Numbered from the stretch's first letter, positions 21,116-33,800 are shown. The stretch is DNA of 64,000 nucleotides from Paramacrobiotus metropolitanus (GCF_019649055.1 NW_026570268.1:806001-870000); one strand, 5' to 3'. The notes: a model not told the origin generated them from the sequence alone. Made by a program: numbers and translations.

Positions 21116-21563
21116 ATTATATGCTCGACCGTTAATAATAATTACGAGTATTATTCAAAATCCTTCCGCAACCTGCTGATTATTCATAGCACGCGTTGTC
21201 CAGATTCGCCATATCCGGGTATAACAGGGTTTTTCCGCATATCCCCCCCCATTTTCTTATCGAATGCCGGCAGAATATTCGCTCATCAATTGCGGCTGGC
21301 CATTGTAACAGCGAGCTGTGTTTGTTTGCGATCGAAGTACGCTGATTGTGTTGTAAACAGGGCGGTTCGATACATCGTTAACGATTGCCCAATCAAATAC
21401 CGGAACACAAAAAACAAATTACGCTAACGTTGCTGCCTCGGGGCTCAATACGTTTGCTGACGATTCCCCTAATTGTTGACAACCACGCGAGCCGACTTGA
21501 CAATCATACGAGTACAAACCGGTTGCAGTGTGTTTTTTCCCTGTTATTATTCTTGCGCTGCAT
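21116..21563. other. Upstream region of gene F
   Basis: No gene is seen. Contains a run of eight C (about 21244). Confidence 0.4.
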
Positions 21564-21570
21564 TATAAGG
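21564..21570 (+). promoter_or_regulatory. TATA box of cysteine-rich gene F
   Basis: TATAAGG, 79 bp before the ATG at 21643, spaced like the TATA box of gene E. Confidence 0.5.
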
Positions 21571-21642
21571 AGCAGTTCATTTTTTGACGGGTTTTTTTCC
21601 AAGCGCGGACCAATATTATTTTCTTTATCCGTGTATTCGATA

Positions 21643-23232
21643 ATGGAAGTGAGGATGATGTTACGTATCGGTATCGTGGTGTTAGCAGGATGTTTGACCG
21701 TGATCTCTGGTTAGTATGATGAATGATTTTGGCATCATAAGGATTAAGGGATTTGGCCCGGTACATAGCACCGAATTTGTATACATCCACGGCAACTTTC
21801 GCTGTCGCGCACTCCCAAAAACTTTTTTGAATTGCTTTATGATATTCTGTAGCAAAAGATTCGTATACATAGGCGAAAAAACCGTTTGTGCGCGCAACAT
21901 CCGGTTCGGGAGATATTAGTGAAATAAAATTCCAAAAGTTTAAAAGCGCGGAGGTGTACCAGAAGTCTCATTATGAACCGATCTCTTCAAGTTTTGCACG
22001 AAAACGCACATTACTATGAAGATCGTTTTGGTACCGAACCAGCTTCCTACCATTTTTTTCAAATTTTAAATTAATTTTTAAAATTTTTGAAATTCATTTT
22101 AAAATTCGAAAAAAATGGTCGAAAGCTGGTTCGGTACCAAAACGATCTTCATAGTAATGTGTGTTTTCGTGCAAAATTTGAGAAGCATCGGTTCATAATG
22201 AGACTTTTGGTACACCTCCGCGCGTTTAAACTTTTGGAGTTTTATTTCACTAATATCTCCCGAACCGGATGTTGCGCGCACGAACGGTTTTTTCGCCTAT
22301 GTATACGAATCTTTTGGCTACAGAATATCATAAAGCAATGGAAAAAAGTTTTTGGGAGTGCGCGACAGCGAAAGTTCCCGTGTATGTACCCGAATTTGGC
22401 ATTATGTACCGGGCCAAATCCCTTAAGGATTTATAATTCGTTTTTTCTTAATTAATATATAGCCGGTGTACTTCCGCAATTATACAGCGCAATGCTAGAT
22501 TAATACAGTAATTAATTATCTTGTGAACGGTTATTTTTCATGTGCAGCACTTCCGACGGATGTGATTAGCAAGCCGATTATCGGCGGCGGCTGCTCCGGA
22601 CCACCGCTGCAGTGTTTCCGCTGCGTTACCCTGGCCGAGTACACCGGTATTAAGCCAAATTAACTACAGCCATAAAGTTCATCCCTTCGTGGAATTTAGC
22701 ACTTGTTCAAATACTGCACGTCAAATAATTCATGCCGGTTTGACCACAGCGAAATGTTTAACCCAGGTCCCTGCGGCTGTCCGCTGTGCAGTAATCCCTG
22801 TCAAGGCATTCTCTGTCCGGCCTGCGTGCCCGCCACCAGCGCCCAAGCGGGCCAAGCCCAAGGTAAGTATAATCCAATTACAATAATTATTTTAACGAAA
22901 GTGTTGTGCGCCCCGGAAATTCTCCGGGTACATAGTTACTTTGCTATGCGCCCGGAAAATTCCGGCCACGCTGTCAGTGGGGTGTTTCTTTCATTAATTA
23001 ATTGTATTTTTTGCTATTTGTTTTTTTTATAAATTTTTTGTTGATTTTTTTTAATAATTTTTCGTACTGATTTGTCTTACTTGTCCGTTATTTTCTACAC
23101 TTATTTTTGGTAATCAGAAGTTGCGCCTCGGACTTTCCGATGAACCAGTCGGGACATTTCCTAATTGTTTTCATTGCAGATGTGGCGGCCGCGTCGCCCG
23201 CCATTGTCAGCTGTTGTCCGAAATGCGGATGA
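21643..23232 (+). CDS. Cysteine-rich secreted protein F (12-Cys family, four exons)
   Basis: Exons 21643-21709, 22548-22646, 22767-22862 and 23180-23232, all introns phase 1, giving 104 residues. Exon 1 is a signal peptide (M-E-V-R-M-M-L-R-I-G-I-V-V-L-A-G-C-L-T-V-I-S). Exon 2 has C-x6-C-x2-C and ends A-E-Y-T. Exon 3 has P-C-G-C-P-L-C and N-P-C-x4-C-x2-C followed by an Ala/Gln-rich spacer. Exon 4 ends S-C-C-P-K-C-G-stop. Intron 1 is long (838 bp) because it holds a 683-bp foldback element (21744-22426). AATAAA is at 23325. It is a secreted, disulfide-rich member of the family; function unknown. Confidence 0.87.
21744..22426. mobile_element. Foldback (long palindrome) element in intron 1 of gene F
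   Basis: Starting at TTAAGGGATTTGGCCCGG and ending with its inverse CCGGGCCAAATCCCTTAA, the left half (to about 22055) is repeated in inverted order in the right half (from about 22105), with only scattered differences and an AT-rich centre of a few tens of bases. There is no coding frame. TTAA at both tips is the piggyBac-type target site, so a TTAA-specific non-autonomous foldback element is likely. A diverged single arm occurs at 8960-9215. Confidence 0.85.
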
Positions 23233-23516
23233 CCTTCCACCGCCATCGGCGTTCGACTCGACACTGCATCGGTGTTTAGCGGACAAATCGACTCGCCATA
23301 ATATTTTCTGACTATTTTATTACCAATAAAATCGAAGAATTATTTTAACCGAATATTATAATCTGTAAATAATATAAACGAATACATATATAAACGATCC
23401 ACCGGTTCCATGCAGAATTCACGTTTTGTTGTATATCACTGTAACCCGACAGTGTACAAAGTGGAGAAATAAAAAGATCCCTGTTCTGTGCATTGACTGC
23501 GAATGTCGCCACCGCG
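23233..23516. other. 3' ends of gene F and of the LGR gene
   Basis: The two genes converge here. AATAAA of gene F lies at 23325. Confidence 0.5.
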
Positions 23517-26500
23517 TCAGCAGCTGTGGTTGCGCTGCTGGAAGCGCTGGTACACTTCCGGGCGCGCGTCGGGGTTCCCGCGCGCCGTACTCCGTCGCCG
23601 CGGACGCAGCAACCGCACCGGGAGGTCGGTGCCGTCCTCGTGCAGCGCGTTGCTAATCCCCTTGCCCGCCGCCCCGGGGGAGGTCACCGGCAGACTGGGC
23701 CGGTGCAGCGTCGTACTGGAGCGGATCGTCGTCGTGGAGGCGCGGCGGTGCCGCGACGTGGAGCTCAGCGACGCCACCAGGGAGTCGCGGAGGTGGCGGG
23801 TGCGGTAGGCCAGCCGCGCGCCGAAGGTCCGGCGGAAGGGCCGCGTGGAGATGGTGTACAGGATGGGGTTGAGGGCGGCGTTGATGGGCAGCAGGCACAC
23901 CGCCACCCACGAGTACATCTCGTCGGGGACGCGGACCTCCGCCAACGCCAGCAGGCTCAACACCGAGATCGGGAGGACGCACGCCACGTTGGTCAGGATG
24001 ATGAGGAGCATGCGGCGGGCGATGCGCGCCTCCTTCCGCCCGCCGCCGGCGGCCTGGTCCACCGCCCGCCGCGTCCGGAGGGTCACGGCGTACATGAAGC
24101 AGTAGGCGACGATGATCAGGACGCACACCAGCATGTTCAGCGCCAGGAAGATGAAGAGGGAGTACTCCCAGCCGGGATGGCGCTGCGGGGTGATGTGCAG
24201 TGCCAGGCACACGCCGGAGCGGGCGTAGAAGGCCTGGAAGTAGGGGACCGGGAGGAGAGGGACCAGCGCCAGGATCAGGACCCCCGTCCAGATCCCCAGC
24301 ATGGCGGCGCGCGCCGAGCCAAAGGTCAGGCGGACTTTGAGGTGGAAGGGCAGCAGGATGGTCAGGAGGCGGTCCAGGGTGAGGATGAGGAGGGTGAAGA
24401 GGCTCAGCTCGCTGCTGACGGTGGACAGGAACCCGACGACGCTGCAGGCGGCGCTGGCCTTCCACTCGTGGAGGTGGTAGACGTAGGAGCCGCGGTAGTG
24501 GACGTCGGCGCCGGCGATCAGCAGGAGGTACACGCCCATCACGAGGTCACCCACGGCGAGGTTGATGATCAAGAAGGCGTGAAGACGCCGGCGCCGGAGG
24601 TCGGGCGCCCGCCAGTAGATGACCAGGGCGTTGGCCAGGAGTGCCACCACCCCCATGGTCCAGAGGACGGCGCGCAGGACGGCGTTGGACATGAGGTCGG
24701 AGCAGGAGGAGAAGAAGTCGACGCGCGGCTGGCAGTGGGGGACGGCGGCGCCCAGGCTGCAGCACAGGCGGGCGTCCCCGGTCTGGAGGGTCACCAGGCT
24801 GCGGAGGCGGGCGACGGCGTGGTGCGGCGCGGTCAGCGGGTCCGGCCGCCACGGAAGGAGGGTGTGGCTGATGTCCAGGGAGGTCAGGACGGTGTCCAAG
24901 GTGGCGAAGGCGGAGGGGTGGAGGCTCCGGAGGGGGTTCCCGGAGAGGTTGAGGGAGAGGAGACTCCGGAGCCCGGTGAAGGCTTCCGCCGGGAGGGCGG
25001 TTAGCCGCTGTTGGCTGAGATCCAACTGCGGGAGCGACGATAGTCCGTGGAAGGCGTGGCGTTCGATCACCGCGATCCCGTTCCCGCTGATATCCAGCAC
25101 CCGGACGTTGGCCAGTCCGCTGAAGGTCTTCCCGACAATCCGGGTGATCTGGTTTCCGGCAAGTTTCAACACCCGCAACTGCCACAAATTCCCGAAGACT
25201 TCCGCGGGAAGGGTGTGGATGTCGTTAAAGGTCAAATCCAGGACGGTCATCTGGTGCAGCTTGTCGAAGACCTTTTTGCTCAAGCGACTGCCGTTCAGGC
25301 GGTTGCCGGCCAGGATAAAGCGGGTGATGGTCGACTCGACGAACGCCGGAAGGACCTCCAGCCCGGCGTTGGAGCAGTCAATGGTGACGTCGACGCAGAT
25401 GCACTCGCGGGCGCTGGAGCACTGGAACGGGCATCCCTCCTCGTCCGTCCACGTCCGGCTGCCCTTGAAACAGTCCGGGAGGCCGTTACACTGCAGACTG
25501 GAGTGGTAACACGGACCTCCGCGGCACTTAAACCACGTCCGACCGTCGCACTGGGTGTCCCGGCACTCGGTCAGATGCGAGCCGTCCAGACACCCGTGGA
25601 GGGCGGCGTGATACCCGATCTGGCAGACGTACTGCCGCGGGATACACTGCCCATTCCGGCACCGGAAGTGGTCGCCCGGACAGGGCACCACCCGGTACGG
25701 GCAGGTGTCCGGCTCGTCGGAGGCGTCCAGGAGGCAGTCGGCCGTGTGGTCGCACACCTTGTCCTGCAGGATACACTGGCCGGTGGCCCGGCACTGGAAG
25801 GTCCCCGCTGGACAGTGGTGTTCCCGGCAGGACGTCTCGTCGCTCCCGTCAATGCAGTCCGGGCGGGAGTTGCAGACGTCGGCCGAGGGGATGCACTGGC
25901 CGGAGCGGCACCGGTACTCCCCGGGACGGCAGGGCGGACGTTGGCACAGACCCTGGCGTTCGTCCTCCCCGCCCAGACAGTGGCGTTGGTGGTCGCAGCG
26001 GACGGAGGGGGGCAGGGCGCGGGGGTCGGTGCCCTGGCACTGGAAGGTGGCTTCCAGGGAGGGCAGGCGGCGGCCGCGGCACTGGAACTCGTCTGTCCCG
26101 CCGTCCATGCAGTCGTCTACGCCGTCACACAGGAATTCTGCCAATAAATAATGAGTAATATTAATAATTTAGATAAATAAAACATAATAAAAACCTAAGA
26201 AAATAATAATGTTAAAGATGTAAGAAAATTAATAACAGTAATTAAAAAATGGAATATTTATATTAATTAAAAAATGCGAATAAGAAACAAATAATGTCGT
26301 TAAAGGTCAGATCTACTAAAACTTCTGTAAAAAAATTAATAAAGATTTTTTTTAAAATTTTAATTTATAGTGATACTAAAATTCCAAATAAATATAAATA
26401 ATAAGTAATAAAATACACTATACAAGGAAGCCTGTATATAAAAAAAAACATGAACGGCGGTAAAGGTCACCGGCGGGAATACTGGTCTAGATGCAGCATC

Positions 26501-27804
26501 TCAAACATAATATAAGAAAACAAAAAACTTAAAAACGTGGGCAGCGGTAAAGGTCACCATATAAAAAAAATTGTTATAAGAAATTTCAGAAATCCAGCAC
26601 CGGTAAAGGTCACCAGGGTATTACCGGCGTGAATGCAGCGGCTGGTCTTGTTGCAGGGAATGGTCTGGTGTTTCTTGCAGAAGGCCAGTCCCGGCTGCCC
26701 CTCGTAGAAGGCCGCACACTCCGCCGGCGGCTCGTCGTCGCAGCCGCCGCCGCAGTCGCACTCGGCGTCGCAGACGTGCGCCCGCGGGATGCAGCGGCCG
26801 TTGGCGCAGCGGTGCTGGTTGAAGCGGCACGGCCCGCACCGGCGCTCGTCGCTCTGGTCGGCGCAGTCGGCGTTCCCGTCGCACTGGAAGCTGCGGTGCA
26901 CGCGCTTCCCGTCGTCGCATAGGAGGAACGCTGTCCAAAAACAATGGTTGTTGAATTAATGGAATTATATTGGGGCAGAAATATTATGTACCGGTGTCGG
27001 CGCAGTCGCTCTCGTCGGAGCCGTCCTTGCAGTCGGTCTGGCCGTCGCACAGGAACATCTGGTTGATGCACTGCCGGTTACCGCACTGCCATTCGCCGTG
27101 CCAGCACTTCCGGTAGTCTGCAAAAAAAAATTCAAATATTTAAAAACGCAAGCCAACACTGTAAATAAATTATTACTAAAATCATTTAAAAATGAAAATC
27201 AGCTAAATTTAAAAAAAGCTTCATTCAGTTTATTAAAAACAAATGCATATAAAAATTTTTTTAAAACTAAAATAAATTGAAATTAACAAAATCAAAGTAA
27301 ATTTTAAAACATCCAAAAACTAAACGTTTTTAATATAAATAAATCGCCAAAATTATTTTTGAATTTAAATAATGTAAAACAATTTTCTATCTTAAATACT
27401 GAAAACCAGCTTCGGTTTTAAATAATCAAGTTATATTTTAATTCGTAAATTAGAAATAAATGGGACAAATATTAGTAGCTATTTTAGAAAGTTTTTAAAA
27501 AAAATCGTACTGCAGTTGTGCTCGTCGGAAGCATCCGGGCAGTCGTTGACATAATCGCAAATCTTCCCGATGGGCACGCAGAATCCATCGCGGCACTTAA
27601 AATGACTGCTGGGACAGGTGTGTGTCCGGCACATGCCGGCCTCCTCGTCCTCCGCCGCCGGACAGTCGCGCACCGTATCACACACCTTCACCTTGTCCAC
27701 GCAGTGCACCTGCCCCGCGGGGGCGGTCGCTGTCTCCGCCGCGCACGGAAATTCGGACGACAAGCAGCGCATTGGCTGCACGCTGGTTGGCTCCGCCCTC
27801 GCTT
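23517..27804 (-). CDS. LDLa-LRR-7TM receptor (GRL101/relaxin-receptor-like LGR), 5' end not found
   Basis: Four exons on the minus strand, all joined in phase 1: 27804-27511, 27117-26992, 26930-26625 and 26137-23517. They give at least 1114 residues, but the signal-peptide exon is not located. About 11 LDL-receptor class A repeats come first (C-x-C-I-P, then D-x-S-D-E or variants), several complete and some with changed acidic calcium ligands. A cysteine-rich cap with [10 protein letters not shown] leads to about seven leucine-rich repeats (L-x-L-x-x-N), then seven membrane segments with T-L-D-R-L instead of D-R-Y at the third helix and N-P-I-L-Y at the seventh, and an Arg/Ser-rich cytoplasmic tail. 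This layout is that of type C LGRs (snail GRL101, relaxin receptors), plasma-membrane receptors for peptide ligands. LRRs and 7TM share one 2.6-kb exon, which suggests intron loss. Confidence 0.92.
26459..26614. promoter_or_regulatory. Three copies of GGTAAAGGTCACC in an LGR intron
   Basis: The 13-base word occurs at 26459, 26546 and 26602 within 156 bp of the last intron (26138-26624). A related TTAAAGGTCA lies at 26300. AAAGGTCA is the classical nuclear-receptor half-site. Three evenly conserved copies in otherwise AT-rich intron may be an enhancer or simply a diverged local repeat. Confidence 0.4.
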
Positions 27805-28479
27805 CTACAACATCACCGAACGTATAATTACCTACTTGACGACAATATGCACATACATACGTGGAATTCATTTAAACATGCTACAAGTATCGGCTGAAAA
27901 ACGGCGCCGGATAATGGACAGTGCATTTTCTCTGTTTGCATATACAGACTGTTTTCTTATGTTTTCTTATGTTTTCTTATATACAAGCGACGCGCGTTGA
28001 TCCGCGAATTGTAGGCCAATGGCACCGGCTGCATATATACGCGCGTATATGCGTGTCATCGGGAGCGTCTTGAGCGCGTCCCGCTTCCCTGGTTGCGTGC
28101 CGGCCCGCTTCCGGTGGCAGCGCGGCCGAGTGCCGGTTTCAGGGTCGTCGTGGCCGGGGCGCATTACGCTCTTAGCGGCGCAAATGGAGCGCAACCGCAC
28201 AAGCCGGCATACATACACATTTCCGCACATTTCCCGCGCATCCTTCCTTTCCGCGGTATCGATGGCCCCGTCTGCCGGGCAGACCGGGCAGTGGATCCGC
28301 TAATGCGTTCCCCAAAGTGCCGCGACATCCGCCACAACGATGACGAGTTCTCAACGGCTCCGTATAAATTTATTTCAAAAATCCAGATATTTTTTCGCAT
28401 TTTTTCCGTTCTATTTTCCCTTAAATGACGTAAATAAGCGGCAAATTTTTCCATTCGGATAAATTTATTAACTGTGCTG

Positions 28480-28810
28480 GCAAAAATTGCATTTTCTTTA
28501 AAGACTGCTTGTAAAAATCGCATTTCATTTATTTTCATATTAAATCTGCACTTAATAAATCGCATTTCATCTACTTCGATATTAAATATTCTTGCAAAGA
28601 TCACATTTTATATATTTTTATATGTAAAAATCGCATTATATATATTAATATATATATTTATATTATTTATATTAAATTTATTTATATTTATTATTTATAA
28701 TATTATACATTAAATATCCTTGCAAAGATCACATTTCATATATTTTATATGTAAAAATCGCATTATATATATATACTTATATTAAAATCTTCCTGGTAAA
28801 AATCGCATCT
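28480..28810. repeat. Degenerate tandem repeat around AAAAATCGCATT
   Basis: The word (A)AAATCGCATT, followed by a T/A-rich stretch and ATATTAAAT, returns about six times; two units also share CTTGCAAAGATCACATTT. Spacing varies between about 45 and 110 bp. Confidence 0.6.
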
Positions 28811-30419
28811 ATTTCGCGGTTTTCCACAGAAAATACTGTATAAGCGGTATTCGGTTTTCTTCCTATAATTAGAAAATCCGAAAACGTCATCCGGCATTCA
28901 TGTCATCGCATATTAAATTCTCCAGAAAATAAATCTTAATTAATTATTGGGAAAATGTGGTTAATCAGCGATATGGAAGACTGAAGGCCACGCACGCCAT
29001 TCAAACCGGCTGACGAAATAGGTCAACAACCCGGTCCACGCAACTTGCCGGGATTCCGCCAACCGGCACGTCACGCTCATCCCGCCCCGCCCCTCCCGCG
29101 CCGGCGGCGGCGGATACGTGCGCATTTTGTCTTACACCAGTAATTGTGTTGTGTGCTGAGCGACAGGAAAAAAACGCCGCTCCTTAGACATCCGTCTGCT
29201 GGCGTCGCTTCCCCAGGGAGGTGGCGCGCTGGCCGGACGGATGTGCATTTTACCAGGCGGATGTTGATGCGCCCGCGGCAGCCGGCAAAAACCGCGATTT
29301 CAACGTTCTTCTTATACGTATAAGCACACTTATTCCTTCCCGTGTAAACAACCGGGATCGACAAACATCCTTGTACAAAATTAATATATTGAAGGCTTGT
29401 TCAACTGTCAATAAAAATGTTTACAATTAACTGATCGTTTATTTTTCGTTTTTAATTTTCGTAATCATTAAGCACGGGCTTTTAAAAAAATTCTTTTGGC
29501 GCTTCGATTGTAAAAATATTTTACTTGTGCAGTGTTCGCGAAAAGTCTTGGAATTATTATTTCATAATTAAACATACATATTTCTTTGTTATTATTTTTA
29601 GATTTTATTTTATCGGTACATTAATTAGTATTTATTATCATTTTAATTTAAAAATACTAATTTAAATACATTTTAAAAATATTGCTGGCTATTATTTTTA
29701 AAAAAATATTAATAAATTTCTTCCGTTTTTCTCGGTACTAATTTTTGGTACAATAAATTCCGGATTTAATTCTTGTGATCGATAAAAATTTGCAACGGCA
29801 TTTGTCATCGCCTGTCGTAGTTAATCGATTGCCGAAAATGAATAAAAAACGAAGTACGCTTCGCAAGAAACGGATCGAGGGGAAAAAAATCCCGGGAAAA
29901 AATGATGAACCCATTTTTCCACTCCGCCACGCGTGTAAAAACAACGCGGGCAATATCCTGCGTATGTAAAGCCGATTACGCAAGAGGTCGTTTACGGTCG
30001 GCAGTGATAGCGATCGGCGATTCGCGGCGCAATATTTAATCCGGCGCTGGTCAAGTGGAAAGCCGGTTAAGCGCAGTATGTGTTGATCTACAGCTGATGA
30101 TGATGATGATGTGTGATTTCTGGCTCCGCAGTCAGCGCCGGGATGGAAAGATGGAATATAAACACAATCAGCCGGAAACGATCGCCAGCTGTTTTAATTC
30201 GATTTGGCGCCCGCATCTACACACGCGCTGTAGTGGACGATTGCGCAATCAGGCATTCCAACGCCACGCGGCAGTGACGTCGCCGGCACATCGTTATGAT
30301 CATTTGCATGCTATGAAAAATGATCCTGTCCGGTGTGGGATGCACTCGTTCTCGTCACCGCCGCGGCGAATAATTAGCCAAAAAAATAAACTTAGCAAAT
30401 TATGGTGCTAACGACCAGC

Positions 30420-30860
30420 CGGTAGTGTCCCGCGACGATGACCTTTTCATGACCTTTATATGTTTTTGCTTAATTTTCTCAAGTTTTATATTTTTTCTTA
30501 TTTTTTTCTTAGGTTTTCATAACTTCTTATATAATTTTTCTTAATTTATACATGCTTCTCTTAGTTTTTTAATTTTAATTTCTTAAATCTTGTTTTTTTT
30601 AAATTTATAATTTAAGAGCCGGCGCCCGACAATAATGACCTTCTGTTAATGACTGTTATATATATTTTTTAATTTATCTGCGGATGTCCCAATTAGGAGC
30701 ACAATTGCCCCTCCGTGACCTTTATATATATATTTTTGCTTAATTAATTTAGCTACCGCAGTGTCCCACAGCCGTGACCTTTCCGTAACCTTCATACATT
30801 TTCACGTAATAATTTAAGAAAAATTAAACAACACCTACCGGAGAGTGTCCCGAAATTTCT
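30420..30860. repeat. Degenerate repeat with TGTCCC and TGACCTTTATAT boxes
   Basis: Four to five units combine a GTGTCCC-like box, 10-30 variable bases, TGACCTTT(ATAT) and, in two units, TTTTTGCTTAATT. TGACCTT copies lie at 30439, 30450, 30636, 30716 and 30775. On the other strand this is AAAGGTCA, a nuclear-receptor half-site. Confidence 0.5.
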
Positions 30861-33800
30861 GGACGCCATTGTCGCATTCCCCGGGACCACGTCGGCGGCG
30901 GCGCGGAGGGTGACGAGGTGCACCAGGAGGGCGGTGGCAAACGAGTGATTCATCGAATGCATGATGACGGAAGGTTTCTACTGCATTATGCAAGCTCGGG
31001 TCGAGCGCAGGTGGACTCCCTCGGCTGTCCGTCGATCGCAGGGGGCGCAGGTGCGCAGACGTCGGAGAGTTCCCGCCGACGGCGCCGCAGCTGGAGAGCG
31101 ATTAGTGCCTCCGCCCGGACATCCAATTATCCCGGAAGTGAGCGCCGTGCTAGCCGCTTCGCTGTGGATATTTTGAGCAGTAATTAGCCGTATTAATTCT
31201 GTATCGCATGCGGTGTACACGCGCACGTAATTCCCACCAACGTCAGCCGACAAAAATAATGCTACTTAATTGCTGAATTAAGACCCGGTTCATGCTTTCC
31301 CGGTTTCTGCTATTAAAAATTCTGGAAGCAATCCGTGCGTTTAATAAAATTCCTATGCACATTTTTATATATCTATTATTTAAAAAAATCCGTGCGTATA
31401 ATAAAGCTGCTGCCTGTATTACATATTTTATTTTCATAAAGTTATTTTGTAATATTATGATATTAATAAGATAGTACTGAAATAATGACTTTTATGGGCG
31501 GCTAAAAAAAACTTCTACACATTTTGTGATTTCTGTTATTTTAAATAATCCATGCCGAAATTGTTTTCATACTCATTTTTTAAAATATTCAGTACGCTTA
31601 ATAAAAGTTTATGATAAGAACGTTATATTTTTATTTATTTGATCTTGCGTTGGGGAACAGATTGCCGGCAGATTGACTTGTAGGTCAGCTAAAGGTCATC
31701 CATGTCAAGCACATGCCTGTGTGTTTAGTCTGTCGCGTTGCAGTGAAAATGGACACTTTAGAAAAAAGTCTACATACTGTTTATTGCTAGCAGTGTGTTT
31801 GGCCTAATTTTTTCATCCGCCGACCGGCGAATCAGGCCCAACTCGACTGGATATATACCGGCCGACCCAGATATAATATTTCCCATTTTAGCCCGCTTGC
31901 GCCGCACCGGAAGTACCACACTGTCGCTTATACAACTGTATATTCGGGCTGTGAATCAAGTTATGCAAATGCCGGAATATACAGCATAACCGCCGATAAA
32001 TCGTGTATATATGCAATTACAGACGCCATGGCCATTCATATTTCCACGCGCCGCAATCAGCCGTACTTCGCTGCTTCATTAAGGCGCTCACTTCAAACCG
32101 AGACAAACGTCCAATCTGCGCATCGTTCTGGCCGCGTCTCGCGTTGACGCGGCTATTCAAAAAATCCCCACTCAATCGGCAAATTCAATCGCGGGAAAAA
32201 TAACCCACTTTCTGCTGCAATGGACTGACTAACTAGGGACGCGTCCAATACACAACCGATCTGATAAACAAAATAAACACGCGAAAAAAATGGCCTTTAT
32301 ACTCCTTTCTACGATTTTTATCAATTACTTCCATTTTTTTCCCATTAACGATTTTTTTTTACAATTTTATTATCGTGCATACATTTTATTATAGAGCAAA
32401 ATGTTTTTATTTTATATTTTTAATATCGCGCACTGATTTAAATAGAATTATTATTCATAAAGAAAAATTATTGCATTTGTAAATTATTTTAATTGCAAAT
32501 TATTCTTTTACTAAGGCAGAAAAAAATAATGGCAGTAAATTTCGGACATTTATTTTACAGCTTTCGCTTATTTATATATATATGATTTGTATATATAAAG
32601 ATTTCCATAATTTATTTGATCCAAATTGCAGCCATTTATTTTACTAGAATTTCAATATTAATTTATTTCATTAAAATCTCAGTAATTCATTTTATCGGAG
32701 TTTAATAAAAATTTTGATGACTTATTTTGCAAAAAAATACAGCAAATAAAAATGAATAAATTTGCGTTGATCAAGCACAGCAGTTTTAACACGGACCATG
32801 TACACAAACGGCAGTACACTGGCGTTTATTTGGCACTCATCGTGATGAGATTAAGCTTAACCCGGCATTTGTCCGGCTGCTGTTTACAGCCGCCGCCCTT
32901 TACATACAGATACAGTATATACACATATATCCCGATATTTAACCGGCACAGCAGCGTCCATTTTCGCCTGACACGCCCGTTAACCCACAAAAACATGCGC
33001 CCGGCACCAGGGGAATCCCAGCTGGGAAATCGGAGAAAAAACAGCGGAATTACCATTTGAACAACGGCCGACATTTAGCTTTTGATCTTGAAACGCTGTT
33101 CACAGTGTTCAACATATGTATATATGCCGTTTAACGAAGCCGGCGCATCTGGCGGTCAGCGCCATTAACTGAATAATTTCGCGACGACAAAGCGGGTGTA
33201 TTTTGTCCGCCGGAAGTGTACTGCTCAAGTGCGCTGTTGTCCTCGTAATTTATTGGCGAATAATTCCCGGCGTGTACATACGCGCAACGAGGCTAATCAA
33301 TCACCCTTTAATATGGGCTGCGTTGTCCCCGTAATGCCGTCCCATTAGTCTTCCGCCAATCTGTTCCACTTACATTAACCCAGTTAATTTTACATTAATT
33401 CTAGCGCTGTCCATTACCGCCGAATTTACAAAATCAAACCGCATTTTCTGTCAAGACACCCATTAATTATCATCGCTACATTACTGGTTATTTATTACAT
33501 GTATTATTTATTGTTATCCATTTATCATCCATGTGTTATTATTGGCCATTTATTACATAATATTACTATACATTTATACGAGTATATAATATATGAAAGA
33601 TAATTAATTTATTAATAGCTCATATTATTGAACGTTTAGAAAATTGCCAATCAGTTCTGCATTTTTTACGCCAGGTTGTTTTGATTTTTATATTTACAGA
33701 AGATAGCCAACTAATTATGTATTTATTTACTGTAGATTATTTATTTACCAAATTCTCCTAAATCGATATTTAGAAAAATGAGGATAATTTGTATTCATAT

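Noticed and set aside
23493-25004. 503-codon open frame on the plus strand, and another at 25047-26147
   Set aside because: Antisense shadows of the GC-rich LGR exon. The composition is Gly/Arg/Val/Glu-rich without domains, and the minus strand encodes clear LDLa, LRR and 7TM parts.
27871-27871. Met at 27871 as the start of the LGR
   Set aside because: No signal peptide follows. A phase-1 acceptor (GTTGTAG) at about 27805, matching all other LGR introns, makes an upstream exon more likely.
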